Assembly: GCA_028095005.1 (NCBI GenBank) | Contig: CM051462.1 | Location: 127,834,752-127,898,751 of the forward strand | DNA length: 64,000 nt | Origin: Rhynchospora pubera | Lineage: Eukaryota > Streptophyta > Magnoliopsida > Poales > Cyperaceae | Direction: 5' to 3' | In this document: one piece after another, positions 13,450 to 24,310 of the stretch | Layout: each line of letters opens with the position of its first letter | Numbering within the stretch: position 1 is the first letter of the stretch | Position numbers and translations under genes: made by a program | The notes under the pieces: model-generated | Databases searched by the model: none | What the model saw: the letters and a program-made list of their open reading frames with translations, nothing else | Told to the model about the DNA's origin: nothing

Positions 13450-14824
13450 CGATAGCATGAAAGTAAGAAAATATTTGTTTCAGGTCCCAACGTTTAATTC
13501 GATGGAACTCACAATTTTGCTGCAAAGGGAAATTAAAAAGAAAGGAAGGGGGGGAATGACTTATTGAAAAACTTGAAAGCGGGGGAAAATAATTGCTTTT
13601 GATAGGGACTGTTGCTTATTTTGGACAGTTGCAGATTTTCTTTGCTCGAAGTTTCCCACACGGAACAAAAGTAATTTTTCCAAGAAAGTAAAAAACAGTA
13701 AATGCAGTTATACACAAAATTATTGATATAATATTGAGTTGACATATAAATTTTACAATATAACGTCGCAAACTTGTGAAATGTACAATATTAATTTTTT
13801 TATTGCTTAATTGTGGTTTTACTCGACTATGTAAAAATTCATCCGGAATTGATTTTAAACACAGCCACAGCTACAAAACATTAATTACCTTGAACTTTAT
13901 TAATGAGCTATAGTCTATAGATACCTTGAAAATGCAGAGAACAGCATAGAATGACCAAGTGGAAAACTGGCTCTGCAGAGGTCGACAAAAACACAACAAT
14001 AATTCAGCTAAGCAATTATCATTAAGCATGATTTTTTTTAAAGATAAATTGGGTCAAGCTTTCCAGTTTATTTTTAAATTAAATGTCCATAAAAAAACCC
14101 CAGATAGATTTCTAACATGTGACATTTCACTCAAGATATATTGCTCTTTGTCGCTAAATCAAAAGTTAGTTCTCCGTTAAGCATGTTTTAAGCATTATAT
14201 GTTTAGAAGAACTACTTACTTCGGTGAAAATACGAATAACGATAAATTTTGAAAATTTAAATTACATTACATATATTAACTTCGTTAATCTAACTTATTA
14301 TATAACAAACTTATCCATCAGGGCATTAACCAGTGTTCCCAGTTTCCAGCTCATTACAAAGTAGAAAAAGAAAAGAAACAAAATATTTTCCTAGTATATA
14401 TATTTTTTTGAAATATTATTTTTGTATATCTGGAAAGCATGAAAATGTTTTAAGCAGAAATCGCCTCAGAAGCGACAATTATGGTCCACAATATGGATTA
14501 TTGTAATGATTAATCATATCTTTTTCCTATAAGCTACAAGAAAAAGCCATTTGCACGGAATACAATTTGTTAACTATTGATCTGGACAGGTGCCCTGTTG
14601 TACAATAAACGTAGTTTTAAATTTGTTGGATCTGAAATCTTGTCTTTATCTTCCCTATTAAATGATGGGAAAGAATGAAAGCGGGCGCGCATCTCAATCT
14701 GATCCTCTGCTGCTGTCTACTTGTTGACTGAAATAGTACATAAAATAATTTTATAATAACGATAGTTTATAACTTTATTTGCAAAGAATATGAGGTTGAG
14801 AAATGTCAATATATTAGTACATAT
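13450..14824. other. Intergenic, no gene seen
   Basis: AT-rich sequence without a recognisable exon, repeat boundary or RNA gene. Short open frames at 13533-13745 and 13959-14180 look incidental. Confidence 0.45.
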
Positions 14825-14833
14825 AATTATAAT

Positions 14834-15264
14834 GAGCAAAGTTCCGGTGCCACACTTTTTTTGTGTCACGAATGTCACACTTTATTTTTTTATTTTAAAT
14901 TTAAAAAATTTAAAATATAATCATCCGATCCAAACCGTTGATCTTGTTCATTTTATTGACGGATGCATTGTCCTAAAATTTCATAATTTTTAAAGTTTAT
15001 TTGATGCTTGATCAAGAAGTTGGAAAATAGACATATTAGAATTAATCTATTTTAGTTATTTTGATCCGTTCATTTTTGACCTTTTGATCAAGCATCAAAT
15101 AAACTTAAAAAATTATAAAATTTTATGATAATGCATCCATCGTTAAAATGAACAAGATCAACGGTTTGGATCGGACGATTATATTTTAAATTTTAAAATT
15201 TTAAATAAAAAGATAAAGTGTGGCATTTGTGACACCAAAAAAGTGTGACACCGGAACCTTGCTC
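14834..15264. mobile_element. 431-bp foldback MITE, Mutator-like
   Basis: The element starts GAGCAAAGTTCCGGTGCCAC and ends with its near-perfect reverse complement (GTGTGACACCGGAACCTTGC then TC). The two arms pair over nearly the whole length, about 200 bp each, around an AT-rich loop. The flanks are a perfect 9-bp direct repeat AATTATAAT (14825-14833 and 15265-15273), the target-duplication length of Mutator-like transposons. The short open frame inside it is not a gene. Confidence 0.85.
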
Positions 15265-15663
15265 AATTATAATTATAATCAGAGGCAACAAAATCTGATT
15301 TGATCCAGAAAACGCATCCCAATCGGTTTGAATCTAGTCTGATTCATTCAGAAATTTTGAGAAAACAAAGCTACTTCACCAAAATCAAATCAATCCGACC
15401 TGTCTTGTTGCTCTGTGGGCTCGCCTCTGTCAGGTCTCACCATTCATGTGTTTGTGTGGGTTGTAAAGGAGAAATGAGTTTCTCAACAGTGGTAAGTTAT
15501 GGGCTATTTAACTGTTAAGTGAGGCCCCTAAAAATAAAAATAAGGTCCTGATCAAAATCTCATATTTTTAATATGGGATTTCATCTCATTTCATTTAGTT
15601 GGAAAATTCTTGATCAAAATGAATGTATTTGGTGTCATTTGGTTGGAATTCCTATGTAATTAG

Positions 15664-18172
15664 TGTTAGAGATATGTCCTAGAAGTCAATTTATTAGGCT
15701 ACTTCTATAGTTTATGTTATTGGTGATTTCAGATCATTTGTTCTTTGATTTAATCGTTGACAGTTCATTCAGGTTGAGGATCTGAATTATAGATCACTGT
15801 TATTCATTTAGTAGTAAATGACAACGATAAATCTAAAAGTCCATAATCTTGATAATTAACAAAGAACATTAATTATCAATAAGATTAGTATGCAAATTAA
15901 GTGATGATTAAGTTCTATAAATCATAGGTTAAGAGTAACCAACTTAACTGCATATGTATATGTTATAGAACATAGTACAGGACTGGACCCCACGAAATAA
16001 ATATATGGATTGTGTTACGTGTCATTATTTATTTCGTTATGATTTTGGTTCTAAGTTTGAGATGATTATCTTTTCCACATGAGGATAGATGTTATAGATC
16101 ATGTCTACCTCTGATTCCTGATAAAGGCTGCTATACGGACTTGATTTAAGTATTCTTGAATTGTGCGGGGAAAAGCTAATTATCAAGAAAACCGTATGTC
16201 CCTCATTAATTCACTCAGTGAGTGACGATATCTGTTTGGGCCCCTTGATGGAGATAGATTGTTTGCTAGCAACTGATACAATTATCTCTAGATCAAGAAA
16301 CGTATAATCTGCAAGAATGACACGTTCCTATCTTGGATTATACGATGATATCGTGTGACATAAGAATCAAAATAGAGAAACATAATTGTTCTCTTATGTA
16401 GGATTGAAATTTTGTAGCTGTACACTATTTATGCGAATTGGGAATCATAACGTGTTGCTAGATACCGCTTATGATTATTGGAATTAAATAGCGATTTAAT
16501 TCCATGTCCAACATAGCATAAATCCTCAAAGGCTCACACAAAATTGGTATTTAATCATATGTGCATTATTTATTTATTTGCAATAATGAGTATTGCAAAA
16601 TATGATAAGTTGATTAATTAATTAAATAGCGTTATGGACCGTTATAATTAATTAAGTCAAATGGGTCATATAGAAATAAATTAATGCATTGTCTAATCTC
16701 TAAATAATTATTATTAAGTTAATAATTATTTATAAACAACACACTTAATTTAATTAAGTTATTTGGGCTTTAATTTATTGGTAAATTAAATGTCCAAGTT
16801 AAATAGCTTTGAGTGGGCCTTTAATTAATAGAATTAAGGGACCAATTAGAGATGGCATAGTGGCCCATAAAAGCCCTATATGGGGCCGGCCTCATGGTGG
16901 TAGGTGGGAGTGGCACACTTGTAAATAGTGTGAACTCCTAGCTAGGGTTAAGAGACTATATAAGGCACCTTATGGTGGCTCCTTTGGCTCTCTTCTCTCT
17001 CCCTCTCTCTAGCCGCCACCTTGCCCCCCCCAAAGGGTGTGCCGCCCCTCTCCTCTCTTCTCCACTCAAGCTCATGTGTTGAGCATCCCTCTCTCCCACA
17101 AATTAGTTTGGTTCTTTGGTTGAGGAAAGGGAACGCTTGGGATTAGACTCGTTCTTCTCTTCGCTAGCACGAATTGAGAAGAACTTGGTTAATACCATAG
17201 TGGACTCGAGGCGCCGTGAATAGGACGTGTTTGGAGAGCACGCCACCGACACCAAACCCAAGGATTCGAGCCTCTTGGTTGCTATACCAAGAGAGGTATA
17301 TTTCCAACTCTATTCTCTTGTGTTGAATGGCTTTTGTACTAGATCCGTTTTGTGTGTTGTTTTCTTGGCTTAATTAGTTAGTAATTAGCATAAAATTGAA
17401 AATTAGCATACTTCCTAACAGTGGTATCAAAGACTTGGTCGTACTTAAGCTATTTTGACACTTAATTAAGAGAAATTGGCTAATTAACGGATTAGTAGAG
17501 ATGATGCGTTTGTTTGCTGTCTGGAAATGATATTTTCTGTGTTTTTTCGCGTTTTTCACTGTGATATGTTCTCTAGAAGATCTTTCCATCTACATTAAAG
17601 TTGTAGATCTGTGGATTGTGATTCTTTTGGTGTTAGATTCACATTTTTCTGAATTAGTATAGATTTATTGTGAATAAAACGGCGACAGTGCGCAGAACCA
17701 GTTTCTGCTCGTACTGTCCTGTTTGAATGGCTTGAAAGATTTATATTTTGAATATAAGTACCAGTGTTCTATGGCTAGAAATAAAGAGGACTTGAAGCTC
17801 TTTCTAAGAATGTATAAATTGTTGTATGACTCGGATTAATTTATGGGTTGGCAAATTAGTTTGGTTCTTTGGTTGAGGAAAGGGAACGCTTGGGATTAGA
17901 CTCGTTCTTCTCTTCGCTAGCACGAATTGAGAAGAACTTGGTTAATACCATAGTGGACTCGAGGCGCCGCGAATAGGAGGTGTTTGGAGAGCACGCCACC
18001 GACACCAAACCTAAGGATTCGAGCCTCTTGGTTGCTATACCAAGAGAGGTAAAAATCCATCCTTTCTCTTGTGTCAAATCGGCTTTTGTACTAGATCCGT
18101 TTTGTGCTTTGTTTTCTTGGCTTAATTAGTTGGTAATTAGCATAAAAATAAAAATTAGCACACTTTCTAACA
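15664..18172 (+). mobile_element. Copia-like LTR element with deleted interior
   Basis: The 5' LTR is 15664-17420 (TGTTAGAGATATGTCC to TTCCTAACA, 1757 bp). It is followed after one base by TGGTATCA, the start of the initiator-Met primer-binding site. A leader of about 430 bp then joins straight to the last 321 bp of the 3' LTR (17852-18172, ending CTAACA). All coding sequence and most of the 3' LTR are gone. The flanks ATTAG/ATTAA agree at 4 of 5 bases. A TATA box (TATATAAG) is at 16957-16964 in the LTR. Confidence 0.8.
17422..17435 (+). other. Primer-binding site of the copia-like element
   Basis: TGGTATCAAAGAC starts one base after the 5' LTR. Its first eight bases equal the usual initiator-methionine tRNA site of plant Copia elements; the rest has drifted. 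Confidence 0.6.
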
Positions 18173-18177
18173 ATTAA

Positions 18178-19820
18178 ATCCAATAAAATCTTACGAATCT
18201 TATGAAATTGATGTGATTTTTCCTGCTTTAGGATTATACCCTATTCTACTTAAATTATTATCGCAAGCGCACGACAATCGTCTAAGTATTTAGGAGTCGA
18301 ACCACAAGGACGGACGTTTAATAATTAAGTTTCAATCCTATTTAATTTACTAAACTAAGAGGTTTGCAAGAAATATTGATTGGTCACAGAGTTGAATAAC
18401 TAAATTAAATTGAAGTTAAATAAATCCTAGATTAACAAGTTGCAGAAAGAGTAATTAATTGGCTAATTAGAGATTAAGTGCTTAAAGCATGCTAGTTCTT
18501 CAGTTTACTCCAGTCCTAGCGGTCCGCTGACTCTCGTAGCGGCCCGCTGAAGTGGACTCAGGTCGCTTGAAAATTCAGCTGGTCCCTGGCTACTTGGCGG
18601 GCATAGACACCCTCGCTGGTGTCAAGCTGAGACTACTACTTAGTTGATTTAGAAGTTGCTTTGTGTATAGAATTGAGTTATTATTGAAGTGTTGCAGATC
18701 AAACTCTCGTTTTTGGTCTGGTTATTAATTCAACTAATCTTCAAATCCATCAAATAGACCTAGACTTCAACTTTCGTTTCGTGGTCTAGTTTCTACGGGT
18801 TTATACCTTTCTAACCTATAAATTCTCAAAGCTTTCGCTAATAGAAAAGACTTATAACTCTCGTTAATTAGTCTTGGTTCGATCTTTCGATTATAAACCT
18901 TCAAGTTGGTACAAGTGATATCAAATACTTAGATTAATTTGAACTTAACTATCTAACTAATCAAGCAAGGCCTATACTTGATGGATACGAGCAAACTAAC
19001 CTAAGCAATTCAATCTCAATCAGATAAGCAATTGAAGAAAGGAAATAAAACACAACATGCAACTAAGAAAATAAACTAAAATAACAATATCAATTCATAA
19101 CCTTAAAGGTTCACTGCCATGGCCCCTAAAAAGGTATCTACTCACGATCAGACATCAAACACAACAACAAAGTATCAAAGAGAAAAGAAAACATAAGAAA
19201 GAAACTAAGTTACAACAGAAAAGCAACTTGATCTCTATCTTTCTGTCTTCTGCTACTCGACAGCGGCTCGCAGGAGACACTGGCGATCCGCTAGACCTGT
19301 GCAGCTCTGTGCTCCTTTCGCTGAGAAAATCTCTTCTAAATTGCCCCCCTCTGACTTCAACGCTTCCTCCTTATATAGTAGACAATGGCGGTTCTCTAAA
19401 AGTGGGGATCGTGCAAATAGAGGCTCTAAATTTGGCGTAGACAGTTGTGGGAGAGATGGCAAATCTGGCTGGCTATTTTTGTCTGTCGGTTTCCATCCTC
19501 CAGGGTCCGCTGCCAAGTCTAGCGACCCGCTGGAAGTTTCTGCATCGCCAGTCTCCATCTGCTACCCGCTGGACTCCCTGTGGGTCGCTGATCAGGTCTG
19601 TGGGTCGCAGGTCTAGTCTGAAATCACTCCAAAATATCGTGTCGAGTAGCCACATCGCGTAGATCCTATACAAAATGAAGCAACCATGGCAGTACCTAGC
19701 TTCGAACTTAAATTAACAATTAAACATTAGAAAAATCACATAAAATCAAGAAATTAAGACCTATAAATAGTTGAAATATTAGGTATGAAAACTATTTATC
19801 AAAAATCAATTGAATTGAAT
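18178..19820. repeat. Unclassified repeat-like filler inside the DNA element
   Basis: Begins with GC-containing text (TATCGCAAGCGCACGAC, GAACCACAAGGACGGACG) of a kind common in plant interspersed repeats. It carries about nine scattered variants of GGTCCGCTG / GGCCCGCTG / GACCCGCTGG / GGGTCGCTG at 18520-18560, 19262-19290 and 19500-19610. Open frames at 19228-19673 on both strands overlap one another and are not convincing genes. Confidence 0.4.
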
Positions 19821-20100
19821 TGAAATCCCGTGAAAAAAAAACATTTTGATCAGGCCTAAGTTTTTCTTAGTGGGCCCTATAGAAAGTTGTAAATTCAATC
19901 CTTTTATTTGTCTCCTGAACGTTGAAAGTAATGCCTCATGGGCACTGGTCTGGCTTTGGTATGCACAAATGCACATTTTTACTTTTACAAAGGCTATTGC
20001 TCATGGCCTAATGGGATGTTTTCCAACCACCTTTATTTTCTGGTCTTCTTTCTTTTCTCCAATAACTTAAGATATTGGTTCATATCAGAATTATCTATGG

Positions 20101-20427
20101 AGCTGTTTGGATTCATTGGGAAATTTGGAGAATGTCATCTTCCTAGCATAAATTTATTATAATCAATCTAAAATTTTCACAAATTTACACACTTCCCAAT
20201 AAATTTATGCCTAGGAATAAGAAATTTCCTAAATTCTCCAAATTCCTAAGCGATCCAAACGGCCGTTTGGATGAAAATGAGAATTTGAGGAATTTGAGGA
20301 ATTTCCTATTCCTAGGCATAAATTTATTATAAACAATCCAAATCCTTCACAAAGTTACACACTTCCCAATAAATTTATGCCTAGGAATATGAAATTCTCC
20401 AAATTCTTAAGCGATCCAAATGGCCCC
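20101..20427. mobile_element. Two adjacent GTTTGGAT-family MITEs
   Basis: Two related copies lie head to tail at 20101-20262 and 20263-20427. They touch at an ATCCAAACGGCCGTTTGGAT palindrome. Both contain GCATAAATTTATTATAA, CACAAATTTACACACTTCCC or a close relative, and end with GCGATCCAAA. They share the core with the copies at 10171 and 57340. Confidence 0.7.
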
Positions 20428-20429
20428 TA

Positions 20430-21140
20430 AATGAATAAAATTATTTCTGTAAGAAATGAGTAAACCTTACTACTTAGTTATCCTCTTCAAAATAAGTTAT
20501 ACTGTTTTTCTTTGATTTTATTACAAAAGTGGCCGATAGTAGATAGAAATAATAAAATTCTAAAGTTACATTACATCAAAGGGCAACTGTACTAGCAGAA
20601 CTCTTGGATGGAAGATTTTGTAGTTTAGACGTCAAGTATTCTAAAATGTATATAGAGAAAATAATATTTATAGAATAGTCCTTTAACATTCTAACACTTT
20701 GCAAAACCAGTAAAATAAAATATCACAGGCACCGGCATGCTGGCCTCAATTATCACAAGGTTTGTCAGCAGGATAACATAGACGTTGTTATATCGCATGA
20801 TATACCTCTATTAACGTATATAGGAGAATACAGAGATGGAGATGAATTTTTCGAATGGCTAGATTTTTTGGGTTATATATTTTAAGTCGATATGTTTACA
20901 TAATTTCTAAAGTAGTGTCTAAATATTTGGCTCCACACAAATAAAAAAAAAAACTCTAGAGAAACATCTAGAAGTAGACAAATTTTTTTAAGCAAATTAT
21001 AAAATAGCTAGTTTTGTAGAAGCACTGGTCAATGTTATGGATCCCTAAGTTGCATCATAATCGCTGACGAATCTCAACTAATAGTAACGTCAAAAAATTG
21101 AAAAGGGAAAAAAAAAGAAGAAGGAAATTATCTATATGCA
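20430..21140. other. Intergenic / downstream of the CYSTM gene, no gene seen
   Basis: AT-rich DNA with no exon or repeat boundary that I can define. It lies beyond the poly(A) signal of the minus-strand CYSTM gene. Confidence 0.4.
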
Positions 21141-21146
21141 CAAAAC

Positions 21147-21152
21147 TTTATT
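21147..21152 (-). terminator. Poly(A) signal of the CYSTM gene
   Basis: AATAAA on the minus strand about 165 bp past the TGA stop at 21316-21318. It fits a plant 3' UTR, but the region is AT-rich and other signals are possible. Confidence 0.45.
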
Positions 21153-21315
21153 TATACATACAACTCAATAACTGTCATAAGTTCTAACGCAACTGCTCGA
21201 TAAATAAGAAGCTTCAAAGATATATGAACATCAGAAAAAAAAAACAGCAAGAATTAAATAAAAATAACTAGATATATGATAATTCCCGGCACAGTTGCAG
21301 CTCTTCTACCTAAAA

Positions 21316-21361
21316 TCAGAAGCACATATCAACCATGCAGCAACAACACAAAGCCGCACAG
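21316..21361 (-). other. Distal last exon of the CYSTM gene
   Basis: This 46-bp exon follows an acceptor at 21362-21363 (TAATGCAG). It encodes the cysteine-rich segment CAALCCCCMVDMCF and the TGA stop. Its reading phase completes the TG left by exon 2 at 55784. It is easily missed because 34 kb of transposons separate it from the other exons. Confidence 0.85.
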
Positions 21362-24260
21362 CTGCATTACACAAAAACAAAAAATAAAATAACAAAGTTA
21401 ACTGACAATCAGAAAAAAATCTTAAAAAGTACAATAACCATTCACTAATTAGGGCCTTCAGACCACAAATGTTGTTTATTTGGTGAAACTGACATTAAGC
21501 TGGTACCACTAAAATTAATCCCTCTTTTTTAGGACAATGCTTTTGCCGTTATGAAATACAATATTGGTTAAGAAGTTGAGCATGTACAGTGTTGCCGTTT
21601 TTCTTGCTTATTGCACATTACTTTTATATAGTAGGCCATTATTTTTTTCTTATTCTACGGACTGACACTACGGGAAAAAAGACCTTCTGTAACGGTTTTT
21701 GAAATAACCGTTACAGAATAGTGAGGCATTAGGCAGGAAAATTGGCGCCACAAATCTGTAACGGTTATTATTAAACAACCGTAATAACATTTCCGTCATG
21801 GTCAGGGAAAAAAATGCATCAACCTTCTGTAACGGTTGTTGGATTAGAACCGTTACAGATTTCTTATATTCTGTAACGGTTATTATCCATCAACCGTTAC
21901 AGAAAAGAAAAAAGAAATATATTAATATCAACCATCTTCTGTAACGGTTATTAGCAAATAACCGTTACAGTAGGTTAACGTTTTTTTTATTTTTTAATGA
22001 TTCTGTAACGGTTATTTTCTAATAACCGTTACATATTTTAGCACGAATTTTATTAATGTTTTTATGATTCTGTAACGGCTTTTTTTTATATTTTTATGAT
22101 TCTGTAACGGTTATTTTTTAATAACCGTTACAAAATAGTTCTGTATTTAGGTCTTCTCCCCATCCCAACAAACTCACAGCTAGAGCGCCGCATCACTTAA
22201 TTCTTTTCTGATCTTCTCATTTATTGCGAATTTGTGGTGGTGGCTTCACTCCAAAAAAAAGCCAAAAATTTTTAAAAATTCTGAAAAAATAATAATTAGA
22301 AAGAGAATAAGAAGGAGAGCAGATTTAAGGTAAAAAAAATTAAATTTGAACCGTAATTTTTGTTTTACATTTTTTTCTTATTTATTTCGATTTTTTCATT
22401 AATTTTATGGTTATTTTTATTTTTTTATATATTTTAAGATATTATTGAATAGGAGAAGATCTTACATCGGCCGGATAAGTTGCACGATTCAACGGATCGG
22501 AAGGCACACAATTGAAAGTATATTTTCATGAACTTCTCGTTTTTTAAATTATTTGCATTTCGTTAATAATTTGCATATATATATATATAGGCATGAATTT
22601 CGTATTGTCATATAGGAACCAAATACCGGAACTCAACTGAATTTAGGTCATTGCCCGTCCGAGATTAATCCATTAGGGATTAATCTCGGATAGTACTCCC
22701 GGTCGGGAGTACTGCTCTTTGGATACGATCTGTCTCATTTAGGACAGCGAGTTGTACGTTAGATGCAATGTGTTGTCTGAGAAAAATTCGGCGGCATTTC
22801 TCTTGTGTTCCCACGGATACGTACGCACGAGCAATCGTGTGTTGGCTTATTCAGGGAACATAAGGGGAAATGCTGCCGAATTTTTCTCAGATAGCACATT
22901 GCATCTAACGTACGCTCGCTAATGAGACAGAGTATCCAAAGAGCGGGCTAGGATGGTGACCGGTCCGAAAACCTAATATGACAAATTGGTCCGAAACCCT
23001 AATAATTTGCATAAATTTTATTGTTCAGATGGATCGGACGTGGATGTACTCAAGTAATCGATGCTCGTCTACATTTTTTAGAGGACATGAAGAATTTATG
23101 GTTTGTGCTAAAGAGAATTTGAAAATGAAAGAAGATGATAAAATGCATTGTCCTTGTCGTGTTTGTCAGAATTTGTTGAAGTGGTCTAATTTTGAAGAAG
23201 TGAAGGCTCATTTGATTATAAATGGATTTCAACCGGATTATAGTCGGTGGACACTCCATGGAGAGAATGGGGGGGATAGTACTAGCACAAATGTATTGGA
23301 TTCTGTGTATGAGAAAGAAAATGTATCATTGGATGATGAAATTGATGATGTCAATGTATTTTGATGATGAGAATGTAGATGATGATAGAAATGTAGATAA
23401 CTCAGAATTTAATGCCGATTTAGATGAAATTGTGAACAATGTGGATGAAAATTTTGTTGATAATGTTGAAATTTTTGGTATGTTACGTGAAGAAGATAAA
23501 ATAGCTTTATATCCTGGTTGTGAATTGTCAAAACTTAATGCTGTTTTCAAACTGTTCAATCTTAAAGCCAAAAATGGATGGAGTGATGCAAGTTTCACAT
23601 CTTTGCTCAAACTATTACATAAAGAATTTCTTCCAAAAGATAACCAGTTGCCAGATTCAATTTATAAGGCTAAAAAGATGTTATGTCCTTTAAAAATTGG
23701 AGTTGAGAGAATTCATGCATGTCCAAATGACTGCATATTATTCCGGAATGAGTACGGAGACTTGCATAAATGTCCAAAGTGTAATGCGTCACGGTATAAA
23801 CCGAGGGACGATCAAATTGAAGATGAAGGTAGTAAGGGACCAGCTGCAAAAGTGGTGTTTTATCTACTGTCTCGCACTTTTTCGCGGCCCTCGGATCAAC
23901 AGAGGAAAATCCGGTCTCGGATTGAGGGGCAAAAAAGAATGCGGATCAGATACCCCTCGCGAGCCTCAAGAGGCCGGTACCGATACCACCCCGAAGCGCG
24001 GTACCTGTACGGTCTTGAGTTCTCACGAGGGTTTATTATTTGAAGGGGTCCTTTCTTTCCAGTAGGCGCAAGCCCCTACTGTTAATTACCTCCGACATGG
24101 TCAGGAGCACCTCTAGATCGGGAAAACCAAAGGATTGTGTGTCGTGAGCTGTTAGGGAATTGTAAATATGCAATTAGCGGTCCTATCATGCATCTATATT
24201 TTTTTGTTTTTTTTTTTATTATTAATATTACTACTACAATGCAATATTAATATATCATAC

Positions 24261-24310
<50 letters not shown>

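Larger units (their letters stand above)
15522..19877. mobile_element. Nested DNA transposon with about 37-bp TIRs
   Basis: The left end (AGGCCCCTAAAAATAAAAA then TAAGGTCCTGATCAAAAT) matches the reverse complement of the right end (AGGGCCCACTAAGAAAAACT then TAGGCCTGATCAAAAT). GGGATTTCA follows inside both ends. Between them lie a copia-like retroelement (15664-18172) and about 1.6 kb of unclassified sequence. No transposase is recognisable. I could not define a clean target duplication. Confidence 0.55.

Noticed and set aside
19228..19673. Overlapping open frames on both strands at 19.2-19.7 kb
   Set aside because: Their mutual overlap and GC-rich repeated words explain the openness; no domain or splice signals.
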